NCBI GenBank assembly: GCA_009837395.1
Contig: VXTP01000016.1
Location: forward strand, 132,631 to 194,473
DNA: 61,843 nucleotides
Direction of reading: 5' to 3'
Origin: Gemmatimonadota bacterium
Lineage (GTDB): Bacteria; JAAXHH01
The notes under the pieces are model-generated. The model did not search any database and was not told where the DNA came from. It saw only the letters and a program-made list of their open reading frames with translations. Below, piece after piece: positions 27,132 through 35,680 of this stretch (position 1 is the first letter of the stretch; each line of letters starts with the position of its first letter). Both the position numbers and the translations under genes were made by a program.

Positions 27132-28751
27132 ATGGCTGATTCCCGGGCCCCCCAGGCCCTCACGGATCCCCAGGCCCACACGGACCCTCTGGCCCTCACC
27201 GGCCACGATCTCACCATTGACGACGTGGTCGCCGTCGCGCGGGGCCGGACCGTCGCCATTCACCCCGATGCCCTTCCCCCCATGGAGCGGTCCCGGGAGG
27301 TCGTGGACCGGCTGGTCTCGGAAGGGCGGATCGCCTACGGCATCACCACGGGGTTCGGCCGGTTCAAGGACAAGCTGATCTCGGCGGACCAGGTCGCCGA
27401 ACTGCAGTTGAACCTGATCCGGAGCCACGCGGCGGGTACGGGTCCGGAACTGGACGAGGAGACCGTGCGGGCCATGCTGGTCATCCGGGCCAATACGCTC
27501 GCCATGGGCTATTCGGGCATCCGGACCGAAGTCGTGCAACTGATGGTGGACATGCTGAACGCGGGCGTGCATCCCTGCATACCCGGACGGGGTTCCCTCG
27601 GCGCGAGCGGCGACCTGGCGACCCTTGCCCACATGTCCCTGGTGCTCATCGGCGAAGGCGAGGCCGTGTACCGGTCCCGTCGGCTCGACGGGGCGTCCGC
27701 ACTGCAAGATGCCGGTCTCCTGCCCGTGACCCTGGGCGCCAAGGAAGGACTCGCCCTGACGAACGGCACCACACTCATGGCCGGCCTCGGCGCCCTGCTG
27801 GTCCACCGGGCGACCCACCTGGCCCTCACGGCGGACATCGCCGCCGCCATGACCCTGGAAGCGCTGGCCGGCACCGACCGCGCCTACGACGCGCGGGTGC
27901 ACGCCATACGGCCCCACCCCCGGCAGATCGCCTGCGCGGGATACCTGCGGGACATCCTGCACGGCAGCCGGCTGCTGCGTGCCGACAATCCGGGCAACGT
28001 CCAGGATCCCTATACCCTGCGCTGCGTCCCCCAGGTACACGGCACGGTCCGGGACACGATCGACTACGCCCGGTGGGTGGTCGGCATCGAGCTGAACGCC
28101 GCGAACGACAATCCGCTGGTCTTCGCCAGTGACGATCCCGATGACGCGGAAGTCATCAGCGCGGGCAATTTCCACGGCGAACCCATCGCCGTCGCCATGG
28201 ACAGCATGAAGCTGGCGCTCGCGGACATGGGCAACATGAGCGAGCGGCGTTCGGCCCGGCTCGTGGACGCCGATTCCAACGAAGGCATTTTGCCCATGTT
28301 CCTCACGGACCACGGTGGACTGGAAAGCGGCCTGATGCTCGCCCAGTACACGGCGGCGGCCCTGGCGTCCGAGAACAAGGTGCTGGCCCACCCGGCCAGC
28401 GCCGATTCCATCCCGAGCGGCGCCAACACGGAAGACCACGTGAGCATGGGCGCGGCGTCGGTGCACCACACGCTTCAGGTGGTGGAGAACGTGGAGACCA
28501 TCGTCGCCATCGAGTTGATCGCCGCAGCCCAGGCCATCGACTTCAGATGCAGGGAACCCGGGATCACCCCGGAAGCGCTGGGCGCCGGTACTGGCCTGGC
28601 ATACCGGTTGATCCGCCGGCATGTCCCCTTCCTCGACCGCGATGTCCCGCTTTCACCGCTATTTGAAACCATACGAGAACTCGTCGCGAAGGGCGACGTG
28701 GTCGCCGCGGTCGGAGAGATGGTGGAAGTCCCCGGGCCGACGCTGGACTGA
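27132..28751 (+). CDS. hutH: Histidine ammonia-lyase
   Basis: A 539-aa enzyme that deaminates histidine to urocanate. The MIO cofactor arises from Ala158-Ser159-Gly160 in 'GSLGASGDLATLAHM'. 'YGITTGFGRFKD', 'NDNPLVF' and 'SIPSGANTEDHVSMG' are family hallmarks. It is some 25-30 residues longer than usual at the N-terminus, where an in-frame 18-bp repeat encodes QALTDP-QAHTDP-LALTGH. The gene starts 22 nt after hutU. The gene order U-H-I-F with short gaps supports one transcript. Confidence 0.96.
   Translation: MADSRAPQALTDPQAHTDPLALTGHDLTIDDVVAVARGRTVAIHPDALPPMERSREVVDRLVSEGRIAYGITTGFGRFKDKLISADQVAELQLNLIRSHAAGTGPELDEETVRAMLVIRANTLAMGYSGIRTEVVQLMVDMLNAGVHPCIPGRGSLGASGDLATLAHMSLVLIGEGEAVYRSRRLDGASALQDAGLLPVTLGAKEGLALTNGTTLMAGLGALLVHRATHLALTADIAAAMTLEALAGTDRAYDARVHAIRPHPRQIACAGYLRDILHGSRLLRADNPGNVQDPYTLRCVPQVHGTVRDTIDYARWVVGIELNAANDNPLVFASDDPDDAEVISAGNFHGEPIAVAMDSMKLALADMGNMSERRSARLVDADSNEGILPMFLTDHGGLESGLMLAQYTAAALASENKVLAHPASADSIPSGANTEDHVSMGAASVHHTLQVVENVETIVAIELIAAAQAIDFRCREPGITPEALGAGTGLAYRLIRRHVPFLDRDVPLSPLFETIRELVAKGDVVAAVGEMVEVPGPTLD
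27153..27206. repeat. 18-bp in-frame tandem repeat in the hutH 5' end
   Basis: Three degenerate 18-bp units (27153-27170, 27171-27188, 27189-27206) of the form CAGGCCCTCACGGATCCC extend the N-terminus of HutH by six-residue steps. They lie before the conserved part of the enzyme. Confidence 0.75.
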
Positions 28752-28828
28752 TCCTATTACCACTACGGGTCGAACGCGTCCCGGCAAGACCGTAGAATCC
28801 GGTTCGATGACCGCCGCCGTTTCGTAAG

Positions 28829-30112
28829 ATGGGAAACATGGAAACCGTCGATCTGTACCTCCACAACGCGGAACAGGTCGTGACCTGCGCATCGCACGGA
28901 CCGAAGCGCGGGCCGGCCATGGCGGACGCCGGCGTGATCGAACGCGGCGCCGTGGCGGTCAAAGACGGGCGGATCGTGGCGGCCGGACCGGCCGCACAAC
29001 TGGATGGGACCGTTACGGCCGAACGCGTGATCGACTGCACCGGCCGGTCCGTTTGTCCCGGTTTCGTGGACGCCCATACCCATACGGTCTTCGGCGGAGA
29101 CCGTGCGGCGGAATTCGAACTGCGGATCAAGGGCGCTTCGTACATGGAAATCATGGCGGCCGGTGGGGGTATCGTCAGTACCGTCCGGCATACGCGGGCG
29201 GCATCCGTGGACGAACTCGCGCGCTCCGCAGCAGCCCGGCTCGACGAAATGCTGGCGCTGGGCACCACGACCGTGGAGATCAAGACCGGTTATGGCCTGA
29301 GTGCGTCCGACGAACTGAAGATGCTCCAGGTCATCGAAGGGCTCGACCGCGACCACCCCTGCGATATCGTCCCCACGTTCCTGGGCGCCCACGCCGTGCC
29401 TCCCGAATTCGAAGGAGATGCCGAAGCGTACACGCGTTGCGTAGTCGAAGAAATCCTTCCCGAAGCGGCGGCCTGGTATGCATCGTCCCGGTTCGCGGAG
29501 CGGGGGGTTCCCATGTATGTCGACGTATTCTGCGAGGACCACGCCTTCGATCTCGACCAGTCCCGCCGCGTGCTGGAGGCCGGAATTGAGGCCGGATTCA
29601 AGACCAAGATCCATGTGGACCAGTTCAATAGTTTCGGCGGCGTCGCCATGGCCCTGGAACTCGGCGCCGCTTCGGTGGATCATCTCGACGTAACGGACCG
29701 CGCCGAAATAGAGGCACTCGGCGAATCCGGCACCATCGCCGTCCCGCTTCCGGCCGTCAACTTCAACCTGGGCATGACGGACTATGCCGACGCGCGGGCG
29801 ATGATGGACTCAGGCGCCGCCGTGGCCCTCGCCACCGACCTGAACCCCGGTTCCGCGCCGTGCCCGTCCATGCCCGCGGTCATGGCCATCGCCTGCAGGT
29901 ACCAGCGGCTTACCCCCGCGGAAGCGCTGAACGCGTCCACCATCAACGCGGCCCACGCGATCGGGGAGGGGGAGGAGGCGGGATCCATCGAAGCCGGCAA
30001 GCGGGCCGATATACTCGTGCTGAAGGCGGCCGACTACCGGCATATCCCCTATTTTTTCGGTGGAAATCCGGTGCAGACCGTGATCAAACGGGGGCGGGTA
30101 ATGAGCCTATGA
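28829..30112 (+). CDS. hutI: Imidazolonepropionase
   Basis: A 427-aa amidohydrolase that opens imidazolone-5-propionate to N-formimino-L-glutamate. The metal motif is 'VDAHTHTVFGG' (about 81-91); 'GGGIVSTVRHTRAAS', 'EIKTGYGLS', 'TFLGAHAVPPEF', 'DVFCEDHAFD', 'KIHVDQFNSFGG' and 'LATDLNPGSAPCPSMP' are HutI signatures. ATG 28829 or Met4 could start; neither has a strong binding site. The stop overlaps the hutF ATG by 4 nt (ATGA), so the two are coupled. Confidence 0.96.
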   Translation: MGNMETVDLYLHNAEQVVTCASHGPKRGPAMADAGVIERGAVAVKDGRIVAAGPAAQLDGTVTAERVIDCTGRSVCPGFVDAHTHTVFGGDRAAEFELRIKGASYMEIMAAGGGIVSTVRHTRAASVDELARSAAARLDEMLALGTTTVEIKTGYGLSASDELKMLQVIEGLDRDHPCDIVPTFLGAHAVPPEFEGDAEAYTRCVVEEILPEAAAWYASSRFAERGVPMYVDVFCEDHAFDLDQSRRVLEAGIEAGFKTKIHVDQFNSFGGVAMALELGAASVDHLDVTDRAEIEALGESGTIAVPLPAVNFNLGMTDYADARAMMDSGAAVALATDLNPGSAPCPSMPAVMAIACRYQRLTPAEALNASTINAAHAIGEGEEAGSIEAGKRADILVLKAADYRHIPYFFGGNPVQTVIKRGRVMSL

Positions 30113-31356
30113 ACCCAGGGAACGATGCGCCTGCGATTCGTTTCGAAGCCGGCCGCTGGATCATGCCCGGCCTGGCTACGGCCCACTCCCACGCTTTCCA
30201 GCGCGCCCTCCGCGGGCGGACGCAGCGGCGCGCGACACGGGCGGGCACCTTCCGGGGCTGGCGGGACGAGATGTACCGGCTGGTCGAAGGGCTCGGTCTG
30301 GACGACCTGTACGCGATTTCGCGTTTTGCCTATACCGAACTGGCGATGTCCGGCGTCACGGCCGTCGGCGAGTTCCATTACGTGCATCACGGTCCGGGCG
30401 GACGTCCCTATGCGGATCGCACCGAACTGGCGGACGCCGTGGTTCGTGCGGCCCGGGACGCCGGCATCCGGATCTGCCTGATCCGAACCGCTTACCTGCG
30501 GGCCGGTTTCGGGCAGTCCGCGGTGCCCGCGCAGGAACGATTCATCGACCCGTCGATCGATCAAGTGTTGCAGGACCTCAATGACCTGAGGTCGCGTTAC
30601 GCGGACGATCCGCACGTAACCGTTGCCGCGGCTGCCCATAGTGTCCGGGCGGTGCCAATTTCCGGGATCCGGACGCTGGCTGCGTACGCGGACGAGCACA
30701 ATCTTCCCTTCCACATGCACGTCAGCGAACAACGGGGAGAGCTGGAGGAATGCAGGGCGGAGCACGGGACGACGCCCGTCGCACTGCTTTCGAGCGAAGG
30801 CGTGCTGTCCCCGCGTTTCGTGGCCGTGCACGCCACGCACCTGGAGGATGCGGAGGTCTCCGCGCTGGGAGAGAACCACGCTTTCGTGTGCATTTGCCGT
30901 ACCACGGAAAGGGATCTCGGCGATGGGCTCCCGCCCACATCCGGATTGCTTGACGCCGGCGCACGCCTCTGCGTCGGCGTGGACAGCCACGCCTGCGAGA
31001 ACGCCTTCGAGGAAATCAGGGCCGTGGAACTCGACGAACGGTCCCGCCGTGAGGTGCGACACGCTGCGGCGGAAGCACCCGTGCTGCTGGACGCGGCCAC
31101 GACACAGGGCTACACGGCCTGTGGACTGGAAGCACAGTGGCAGGAGGATCAAATTCACCTGGATGGGAACGATCCCTCCATCGCCGCCATCGACCCGAAT
31201 TGTGCACCTGACGCAATCCTCTTCGGTGCCACGCCGAGGGCGGTGAAAACCGTCGTCGTCGCGGGAAAGCAGATCATCGCAGAGGGCCGACACGCCCAAT
31301 ACGACGAGACCTTGGAGCTGTACCGCAAATCGTTGCGTAAACTGGAGTTAATGTAA
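30109..31356 (+). CDS. hutF: Formimidoylglutamate deiminase, N-terminally short
   Basis: A 415-aa amidohydrolase that converts formiminoglutamate to N-formylglutamate and ammonia. 'GLATAHSHAFQRALRGRTQ' carries the H-x-H metal ligands, 'GEFHYVHHGPGGRPYAD' is the HutF marker, and 'HMHVSEQRGELEEC', 'VHATHLED' and 'GVDSHACENAFEEIR' complete the active site. Compared with known HutF proteins (about 450 aa) it begins just before the H-x-H and lacks most of the N-terminal half of the small beta domain. ATG 30109 overlaps the hutI stop; an open frame extends further upstream but lies inside hutI and is not homologous. Activity is likely but the missing part is odd. Confidence 0.9.
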   Translation: MNPGNDAPAIRFEAGRWIMPGLATAHSHAFQRALRGRTQRRATRAGTFRGWRDEMYRLVEGLGLDDLYAISRFAYTELAMSGVTAVGEFHYVHHGPGGRPYADRTELADAVVRAARDAGIRICLIRTAYLRAGFGQSAVPAQERFIDPSIDQVLQDLNDLRSRYADDPHVTVAAAAHSVRAVPISGIRTLAAYADEHNLPFHMHVSEQRGELEECRAEHGTTPVALLSSEGVLSPRFVAVHATHLEDAEVSALGENHAFVCICRTTERDLGDGLPPTSGLLDAGARLCVGVDSHACENAFEEIRAVELDERSRREVRHAAAEAPVLLDAATTQGYTACGLEAQWQEDQIHLDGNDPSIAAIDPNCAPDAILFGATPRAVKTVVVAGKQIIAEGRHAQYDETLELYRKSLRKLELM

Positions 31357-31395
31357 GTAAAGAATGATGAGTGAACGAAAAGAAAGGAGGCCTTG

Positions 31396-32250
31396 ATGGC
31401 ATCGGTCAAATATGACTATGCAGAGATGATCTGGAACGAGATCAGGGATGCTGCTGCCCAGGACCGGGTCGCCCTCCTGCCGGTGGCGACCTACGAGGAC
31501 CACGGACCCCACCTGCCGGTGGACGTCGACGTGGTCCTGGCGACGGAGATCTGCCGGCGCGCCGCGGCACGCATCCCGGAGGAAGTCGTCCTCGCCCCGC
31601 CGGTGACCCACGGTTACAGCCCCCATCACATGGATTTCCACGGGACGATCACGATCCGGTGGGACACCTTCATCAACTACGTCCGGGACGTATGCTGTAG
31701 CCTGGCCTATCACGGATTCAAGCGCATCCTGATTATCAATGGCCACGGGAGCAACACCTCGCCCCTCGACCTGGCCGCGCGCCTGTCCGTGATCGATTTC
31801 GAAGGACGTATCCTGTGCGCCAGCGCCAATCACTGGGGCCTGCGGCAGGCGAGGGAGGTGGGCAAGGCACTTCGTGATTCAGACTATGGCGGAACGTCTC
31901 ACGGCGGCGAATACGAGACGTCGCTCTACCTCGTCCTGAAACCCGACCTGGTCGAGATGGACAAGGCCGTGGACAACCGGAGCCCGCTGCCCAACAGTTT
32001 CAAGACGGACCTTCTGGCCGGTGGACATCCCGATGCTTCCGACGCTCGCCTGGTGCCCTACTGGAGTTCGATTTCTCCCAGCGGGGTCATGGGGGACGCC
32101 ACGAAAGCGACGAAAGAAAAGGGCGAGAAGTTCCTGGAGGCGGCCATCAACGGTGTGATCGAACTCGTCCGGGAGTTGCGTGGAACGCCCATTCTGGCGC
32201 GGCGCGTCCAGCACGGGGATGTGCCGGAAACGAAGTGGAAGATGACCTAG
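31396..32250 (+). CDS. Creatininase-family amide hydrolase (candidate formylglutamate deformylase)
   Basis: A 284-aa member of the creatininase/FAPy-deformylase family. The metal-binding segment 'YEDHGPHLPVDVDVV' (Glu34, His36, Asp43/45), 'NGHGSN' (115-120) and 'SHGGEYETS' (His169, Glu172) are intact, so it should be an active metal-dependent amidase. The start is ATG 31396 with AAAGGAGG 5 nt upstream. It follows hutF by 39 nt at the place where hutG would complete the deiminase branch of histidine degradation, and no hutG-like gene is seen in the window. Some family members (archaeal ArfB) hydrolyse formamides, so deformylation of N-formylglutamate is a plausible but unproven role. Confidence 0.87.
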   Translation: MASVKYDYAEMIWNEIRDAAAQDRVALLPVATYEDHGPHLPVDVDVVLATEICRRAAARIPEEVVLAPPVTHGYSPHHMDFHGTITIRWDTFINYVRDVCCSLAYHGFKRILIINGHGSNTSPLDLAARLSVIDFEGRILCASANHWGLRQAREVGKALRDSDYGGTSHGGEYETSLYLVLKPDLVEMDKAVDNRSPLPNSFKTDLLAGGHPDASDARLVPYWSSISPSGVMGDATKATKEKGEKFLEAAINGVIELVRELRGTPILARRVQHGDVPETKWKMT

Positions 32251-32254
32251 GGAA

Positions 32255-33091
32255 TCAGCCCCGCGACGGCTCGCTCATGGTTTCCCTGGCCTTGCGGCTC
32301 AGTTCCGGGAGATGATCGTCGTTGGCCATGACCTGCTCGAGGTGACGCATGCGGTCTGGGGAAGCGGTTCGCAGCATCGCCGGGCCGTAGGCTTCATCCA
32401 GCCAGAATCGGGAAGCGCCGCTGATGTAATCGCGCAGTTCCGGGATGAGACGCTCGGGATAGCGCTGGCACAGGTTCATAGTAAACATCCGCCGGTGCGT
32501 CCCGCCGCCGAACGAGGCGTGCTTGGTATTGTGGTTGAAGCAGACGATGTCGCCCGGCCGGGTCTCCAGCGCCTGGGCCGGTACGTCCGCGGGCGCCGTA
32601 TCCCACAGAGACGAACTCTCTCCCACGTGCTCCTGCAGTGCGTCCGCGTAGACGTCATCCCGCTTGTGGCTGCCGGGTATGACCCGCAGGCAGCCGGTGT
32701 CCCGCGTTAGCGTATCCAGGTAGAAGGCGATCTTGATGTGCAGAATCTCGGGATGCCATCCGTCCGAGTGCCACCTCGTATCGCCGGCGTAGTAGTTGCC
32801 GTCGCTGCCCATATAGTTGAAATCGTCGCCCAGCAGACTGGTCGCGATTCCACGGATTCGTTCGTCGTCCAACAGCGAGGAAAGGCGTTCGTGCTGGTCG
32901 ATGAACGGTACGATGCAGGAGCGTTCCTTGCCGTCATGAGGCCGTCCGTGGTGCCCTCCTCCGCGTTCTGCCCAGACCTCCTCGTAGGCGTTGATGATCT
33001 CGTCGATACGATCGGCAAGTAGACCCGGAAACCCCAGGTATCCGAAGGTATCAAAGAAAGCGAGTTGCTGCTCGGTCAGTTTACGGTCCAT
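32255..33091 (-). CDS. Phytanoyl-CoA dioxygenase (PhyH) family protein, second copy
   Basis: A 278-aa Fe(II)/2-oxoglutarate dioxygenase. Iron ligands are H108-x-D110 ('RWHSDGWHPE') and distal His191 ('HNTKHASFGGG'), with Arg200/201 following for 2-oxoglutarate; 'GCLRVIPGSHKRDD' is the typical strand before the loop. It differs clearly from the copy at 770 (for example a long 'GGGHHGRPHDGKERS' N-terminal loop), so these are not recent duplicates. It is convergent with the creatininase-family gene (4-nt gap) and appears to be a single-gene unit. Confidence 0.88.
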   Translation of the reverse strand: MDRKLTEQQLAFFDTFGYLGFPGLLADRIDEIINAYEEVWAERGGGHHGRPHDGKERSCIVPFIDQHERLSSLLDDERIRGIATSLLGDDFNYMGSDGNYYAGDTRWHSDGWHPEILHIKIAFYLDTLTRDTGCLRVIPGSHKRDDVYADALQEHVGESSSLWDTAPADVPAQALETRPGDIVCFNHNTKHASFGGGTHRRMFTMNLCQRYPERLIPELRDYISGASRFWLDEAYGPAMLRTASPDRMRHLEQVMANDDHLPELSRKARETMSEPSRG

Positions 33092-33192
33092 AACCTTTAC
33101 TCCTTATTTCGGCATGGCTCATTATCCCGGCATGACAAGGCGCAGCCGGATCATCAGGGGGATGTCCGGACCATCAGCGGTAAAGCTAGGCA

Positions 33193-34074
33193 CTATTCGG
33201 CAAGTCCTGTCGCGCATTCGAAATCGAATATGAGCGTATTGCCCAGGGGCACGTAACCGATTTTCGGATAGATGTGGTTGGACGTGGGATTGGCAAGGTC
33301 GGTATACAGGCTACAGAATCTGTAACCGCCCGCAAGCAGTTTCTTCGTCAACTGGTGAACGCACGAAGTCGCGTATCCCCGTCCGCGGAATTCCGGAGGT
33401 GTGTACACCAAACCCACGTTCGTGCCGGTCTTCATGGCCCTGGATTCTTTGGCGATCGAAACCGGTCCGTCGTGGTCCCAGATGTACATACTCTCTTCGC
33501 CGATGTACTTCTTCGCTTTTTCCATCGCCTCGGCAGAAACGGATGCTTCCCCGACCGCCTCCTCCCGTGAGAACGCCTCGATCCACTTCGCCATCAGCGC
33601 AAGATCTTCCGTCTCGGCCAGGCGCAGGCTGCCCGGCGCGAGGGGCACATCGACGACGCTGCGAGCCTCGAATACCCGAAGTCGCGTGGAAATCGCCGCG
33701 GCGAGACCCGGGTTGGCCTTCACCCAGGCGTCCGCAAAACACCGTGCCTCCGATTCGGGTCCGACGATGCCCGGAAACTGCACGCCATTATCGCGCAGGA
33801 AACCAACGAGCCGGTCCATGGCCGCTTCGATATCCAGGTCGAACCTGCTCAGAACGATCCTGAGCGGCGGCGTTCGGACCGCCACGCCGACCGGACGTCC
33901 GCTTTCCTCGATGCTCAGAAGCAGTAGAGGCTCGTCGCCGTAATACCGGGGATCCCTGGCCAGCGTGTGCGCGAGGCCGTAGGGCAGGTTGTTCTCGCTC
34001 TCGCGTTTTTCGAGGCAGGCGCCGGAGCGCGCGAGGAGTTCACGGGCGTGGGCATGTTGCACTACATCGTACAT
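33193..34074 (-). CDS. GNAT family N-acetyltransferase
   Basis: A 293-aa acetyltransferase. The C-terminal GNAT domain shows motif A 'VYTPPEFRGRGYATSCVHQL' (about 228-247), the acetyl-CoA pyrophosphate loop, and motif B-like 'LYTDLANPTSNHIYPKIGY'. The N-terminal 130 residues look like a second, degenerate GNAT-like half ('SIEESGRPVGVAVRTPP'), a layout known in two-domain GNAT proteins. The acceptor is unknown. It follows the second of two methyltransferase genes by 9 nt and is the last of a three-gene operon. Confidence 0.85.
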   Translation of the reverse strand: MYDVVQHAHARELLARSGACLEKRESENNLPYGLAHTLARDPRYYGDEPLLLLSIEESGRPVGVAVRTPPLRIVLSRFDLDIEAAMDRLVGFLRDNGVQFPGIVGPESEARCFADAWVKANPGLAAAISTRLRVFEARSVVDVPLAPGSLRLAETEDLALMAKWIEAFSREEAVGEASVSAEAMEKAKKYIGEESMYIWDHDGPVSIAKESRAMKTGTNVGLVYTPPEFRGRGYATSCVHQLTKKLLAGGYRFCSLYTDLANPTSNHIYPKIGYVPLGNTLIFDFECATGLAE

Positions 34075-34083
34075 GCTGCGGCC

Positions 34084-34815
34084 TCAGGGCAGTTCGTACC
34101 GGATCCACCACCAGTAGTTTCCGATGTGAATGTCCATGTTCGTGGTCAGGGGCTCGAATATGCGCTGCAGGTCTTCTTCGGTCGGGTCGTTTTCCACCAT
34201 AATGTACTCGGACCCGTCGGATAACTGCCGCGTCATGAACTGGTCGGTCCGGCCTTCGACCATGAAGAGCCTGCTTACTGCGTCGGGACTTGTCGGCCTG
34301 GACGACCGCATGAACACGACAGCACCCTTTTCGAGCCGTGCGTGGAAGCCGTGCAGAAACTCAGTGTATCTCGAAGAAGGACAGGTGTGCAGAAACCCCG
34401 CCGCGAAACCACCGTCAAAACGCTTGTCCGGCGCGATGGATCCAAGGTCGAAGGCGTCGCCTGCCAGATAGCTGACGTTGGGCGGGTTGTCGTTTTCCGC
34501 GGCGATGCGCAGCATATTGGGAGCGATCTCTACCCCTGTGACAAACACCGCGGTCTCCGCGATTTCCCGGGTCGCCGATCCCGTGCCGCTCGCTACCTCG
34601 AGCACCTTCCGGCCGCGCATGGCCTCCTGCGATTCCCGGACCATCCTGGCCTGTTCGGCGGGCAGATCAGGCGCGGGCCCCCGGGGGATCTTGTGCGGCA
34701 TGTCGCCGTGGACCTGTCGCAGGTTGTAATACGCGATGGTCGCCCGATGCAGGTTCTCCGGTCCCAGGTCGCGCGAATCCGGCGCGGGTTCCCGGTCACG
34801 CGTTTTCTCGCTCAT
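34084..34815 (-). CDS. Class I SAM-dependent methyltransferase
   Basis: A 243-aa Rossmann methyltransferase. Motif I is 'VLEVASGTGSATREIA' at about 71-86, the acidic end of strand 2 is 'VTGVEIAPNM', and 'YLAGDAFDLGSI' is motif II. The substrate is unknown. Its ATG overlaps the stop of the upstream methyltransferase gene by 4 nt, so two different methyltransferases are made together. Confidence 0.85.
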   Translation of the reverse strand: MSEKTRDREPAPDSRDLGPENLHRATIAYYNLRQVHGDMPHKIPRGPAPDLPAEQARMVRESQEAMRGRKVLEVASGTGSATREIAETAVFVTGVEIAPNMLRIAAENDNPPNVSYLAGDAFDLGSIAPDKRFDGGFAAGFLHTCPSSRYTEFLHGFHARLEKGAVVFMRSSRPTSPDAVSRLFMVEGRTDQFMTRQLSDGSEYIMVENDPTEEDLQRIFEPLTTNMDIHIGNYWWWIRYELP

Positions 34816-35495
34816 TCACGCACCGTTCCCGTAACGCCGAGGTATACCTTACCCTCGTATTGCACGGTGAAGTCCATTTCGCAGGCATCTGACATCCGTT
34901 CGAAATCTGCTCCTTCGAAGTACCGCTTGTAGATCTCGTATTGCCGGCCGTCATTCAGCGTGCGTACCGTGGTGCCTTCCTTGGAACGGGATCCGCGGAA
35001 CCGCGTCCAGTTGGAGTCCAGAATGACAATGCGTCCGTCAGGTTTCAGTGCGTTCCGCAGCCTAAGGAAAAACTGCTCTATCTGGCTGTCCGTGACGTGG
35101 CTGAGGAAGAACCCCACCAGTACGGAATCGAAGGACCGGTCTTCCAACGACACCTCGAGGGCATCGGTCTTCATGAAACTGGTGATCGGCTCGACGTCAT
35201 GGGCGCGCGCCTTCTCCCTTCCCTCCGCGAGCATGTTCCCGGACTGGTCCACGAGCGTGATCGCCGAACAGTTCGCAGCGTAAAACTGTAGCCAGTAGCC
35301 CGTTCCGCAGGGGATATCCAGGACGCTGCCGCGACAGTGGTCCCGAACGAGATGCCCCAGGGACCGGGCCTCTTCCTTGTACAGCTCCGGATCCGAAACT
35401 TTACCGGGCGGCCTGCCCAGCGTGTAGATTTCGTCGAACTCGGCCGCCCGTTCGTTGTAATACTCGTTCATGCTCTGCTGCAGGCGCGGGTCCAT
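34812..35495 (-). CDS. Class I SAM-dependent methyltransferase
   Basis: A 227-aa methyltransferase with motif I 'VLDIPCGTGYWLQFYA' at about 58-73, 'ITLVDQSGNMLAEGREKA' for SAM ribose binding, 'SFDSVLVGFFLSHVTD' and 'ALKPDGRIVILDSNW'. It is not closely similar to its operon partner at 34084 and may act on a different substrate. First gene of the operon, divergent from the Tat-exported aminotransferase gene 185 nt away. Confidence 0.87.
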   Translation of the reverse strand: MDPRLQQSMNEYYNERAAEFDEIYTLGRPPGKVSDPELYKEEARSLGHLVRDHCRGSVLDIPCGTGYWLQFYAANCSAITLVDQSGNMLAEGREKARAHDVEPITSFMKTDALEVSLEDRSFDSVLVGFFLSHVTDSQIEQFFLRLRNALKPDGRIVILDSNWTRFRGSRSKEGTTVRTLNDGRQYEIYKRYFEGADFERMSDACEMDFTVQYEGKVYLGVTGTVRE

Positions 35496-35680
35496 GGATG
35501 GATCACTTTCCTGATCGAAACTACAGTTTGCCGTGTTACGTCTTGAATGTCCTGGGTATCCAAAGTGTAAAACTGTTTATTACGCAGTCAAGGATGCATT
35601 CCCATTTTAAGTACCGCTCCGAAACCAGGATGCTGGATCAAGGTTGCCGGCGCGACCTCGCAGATCAAAGGAGTATTATC

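Noticed and set aside
29860-30108. Upstream extension of hutF (83 residues)
   Set aside because: It lies inside hutI in another frame and has no likeness to the HutF N-terminus; the ATGA overlap is the natural start.
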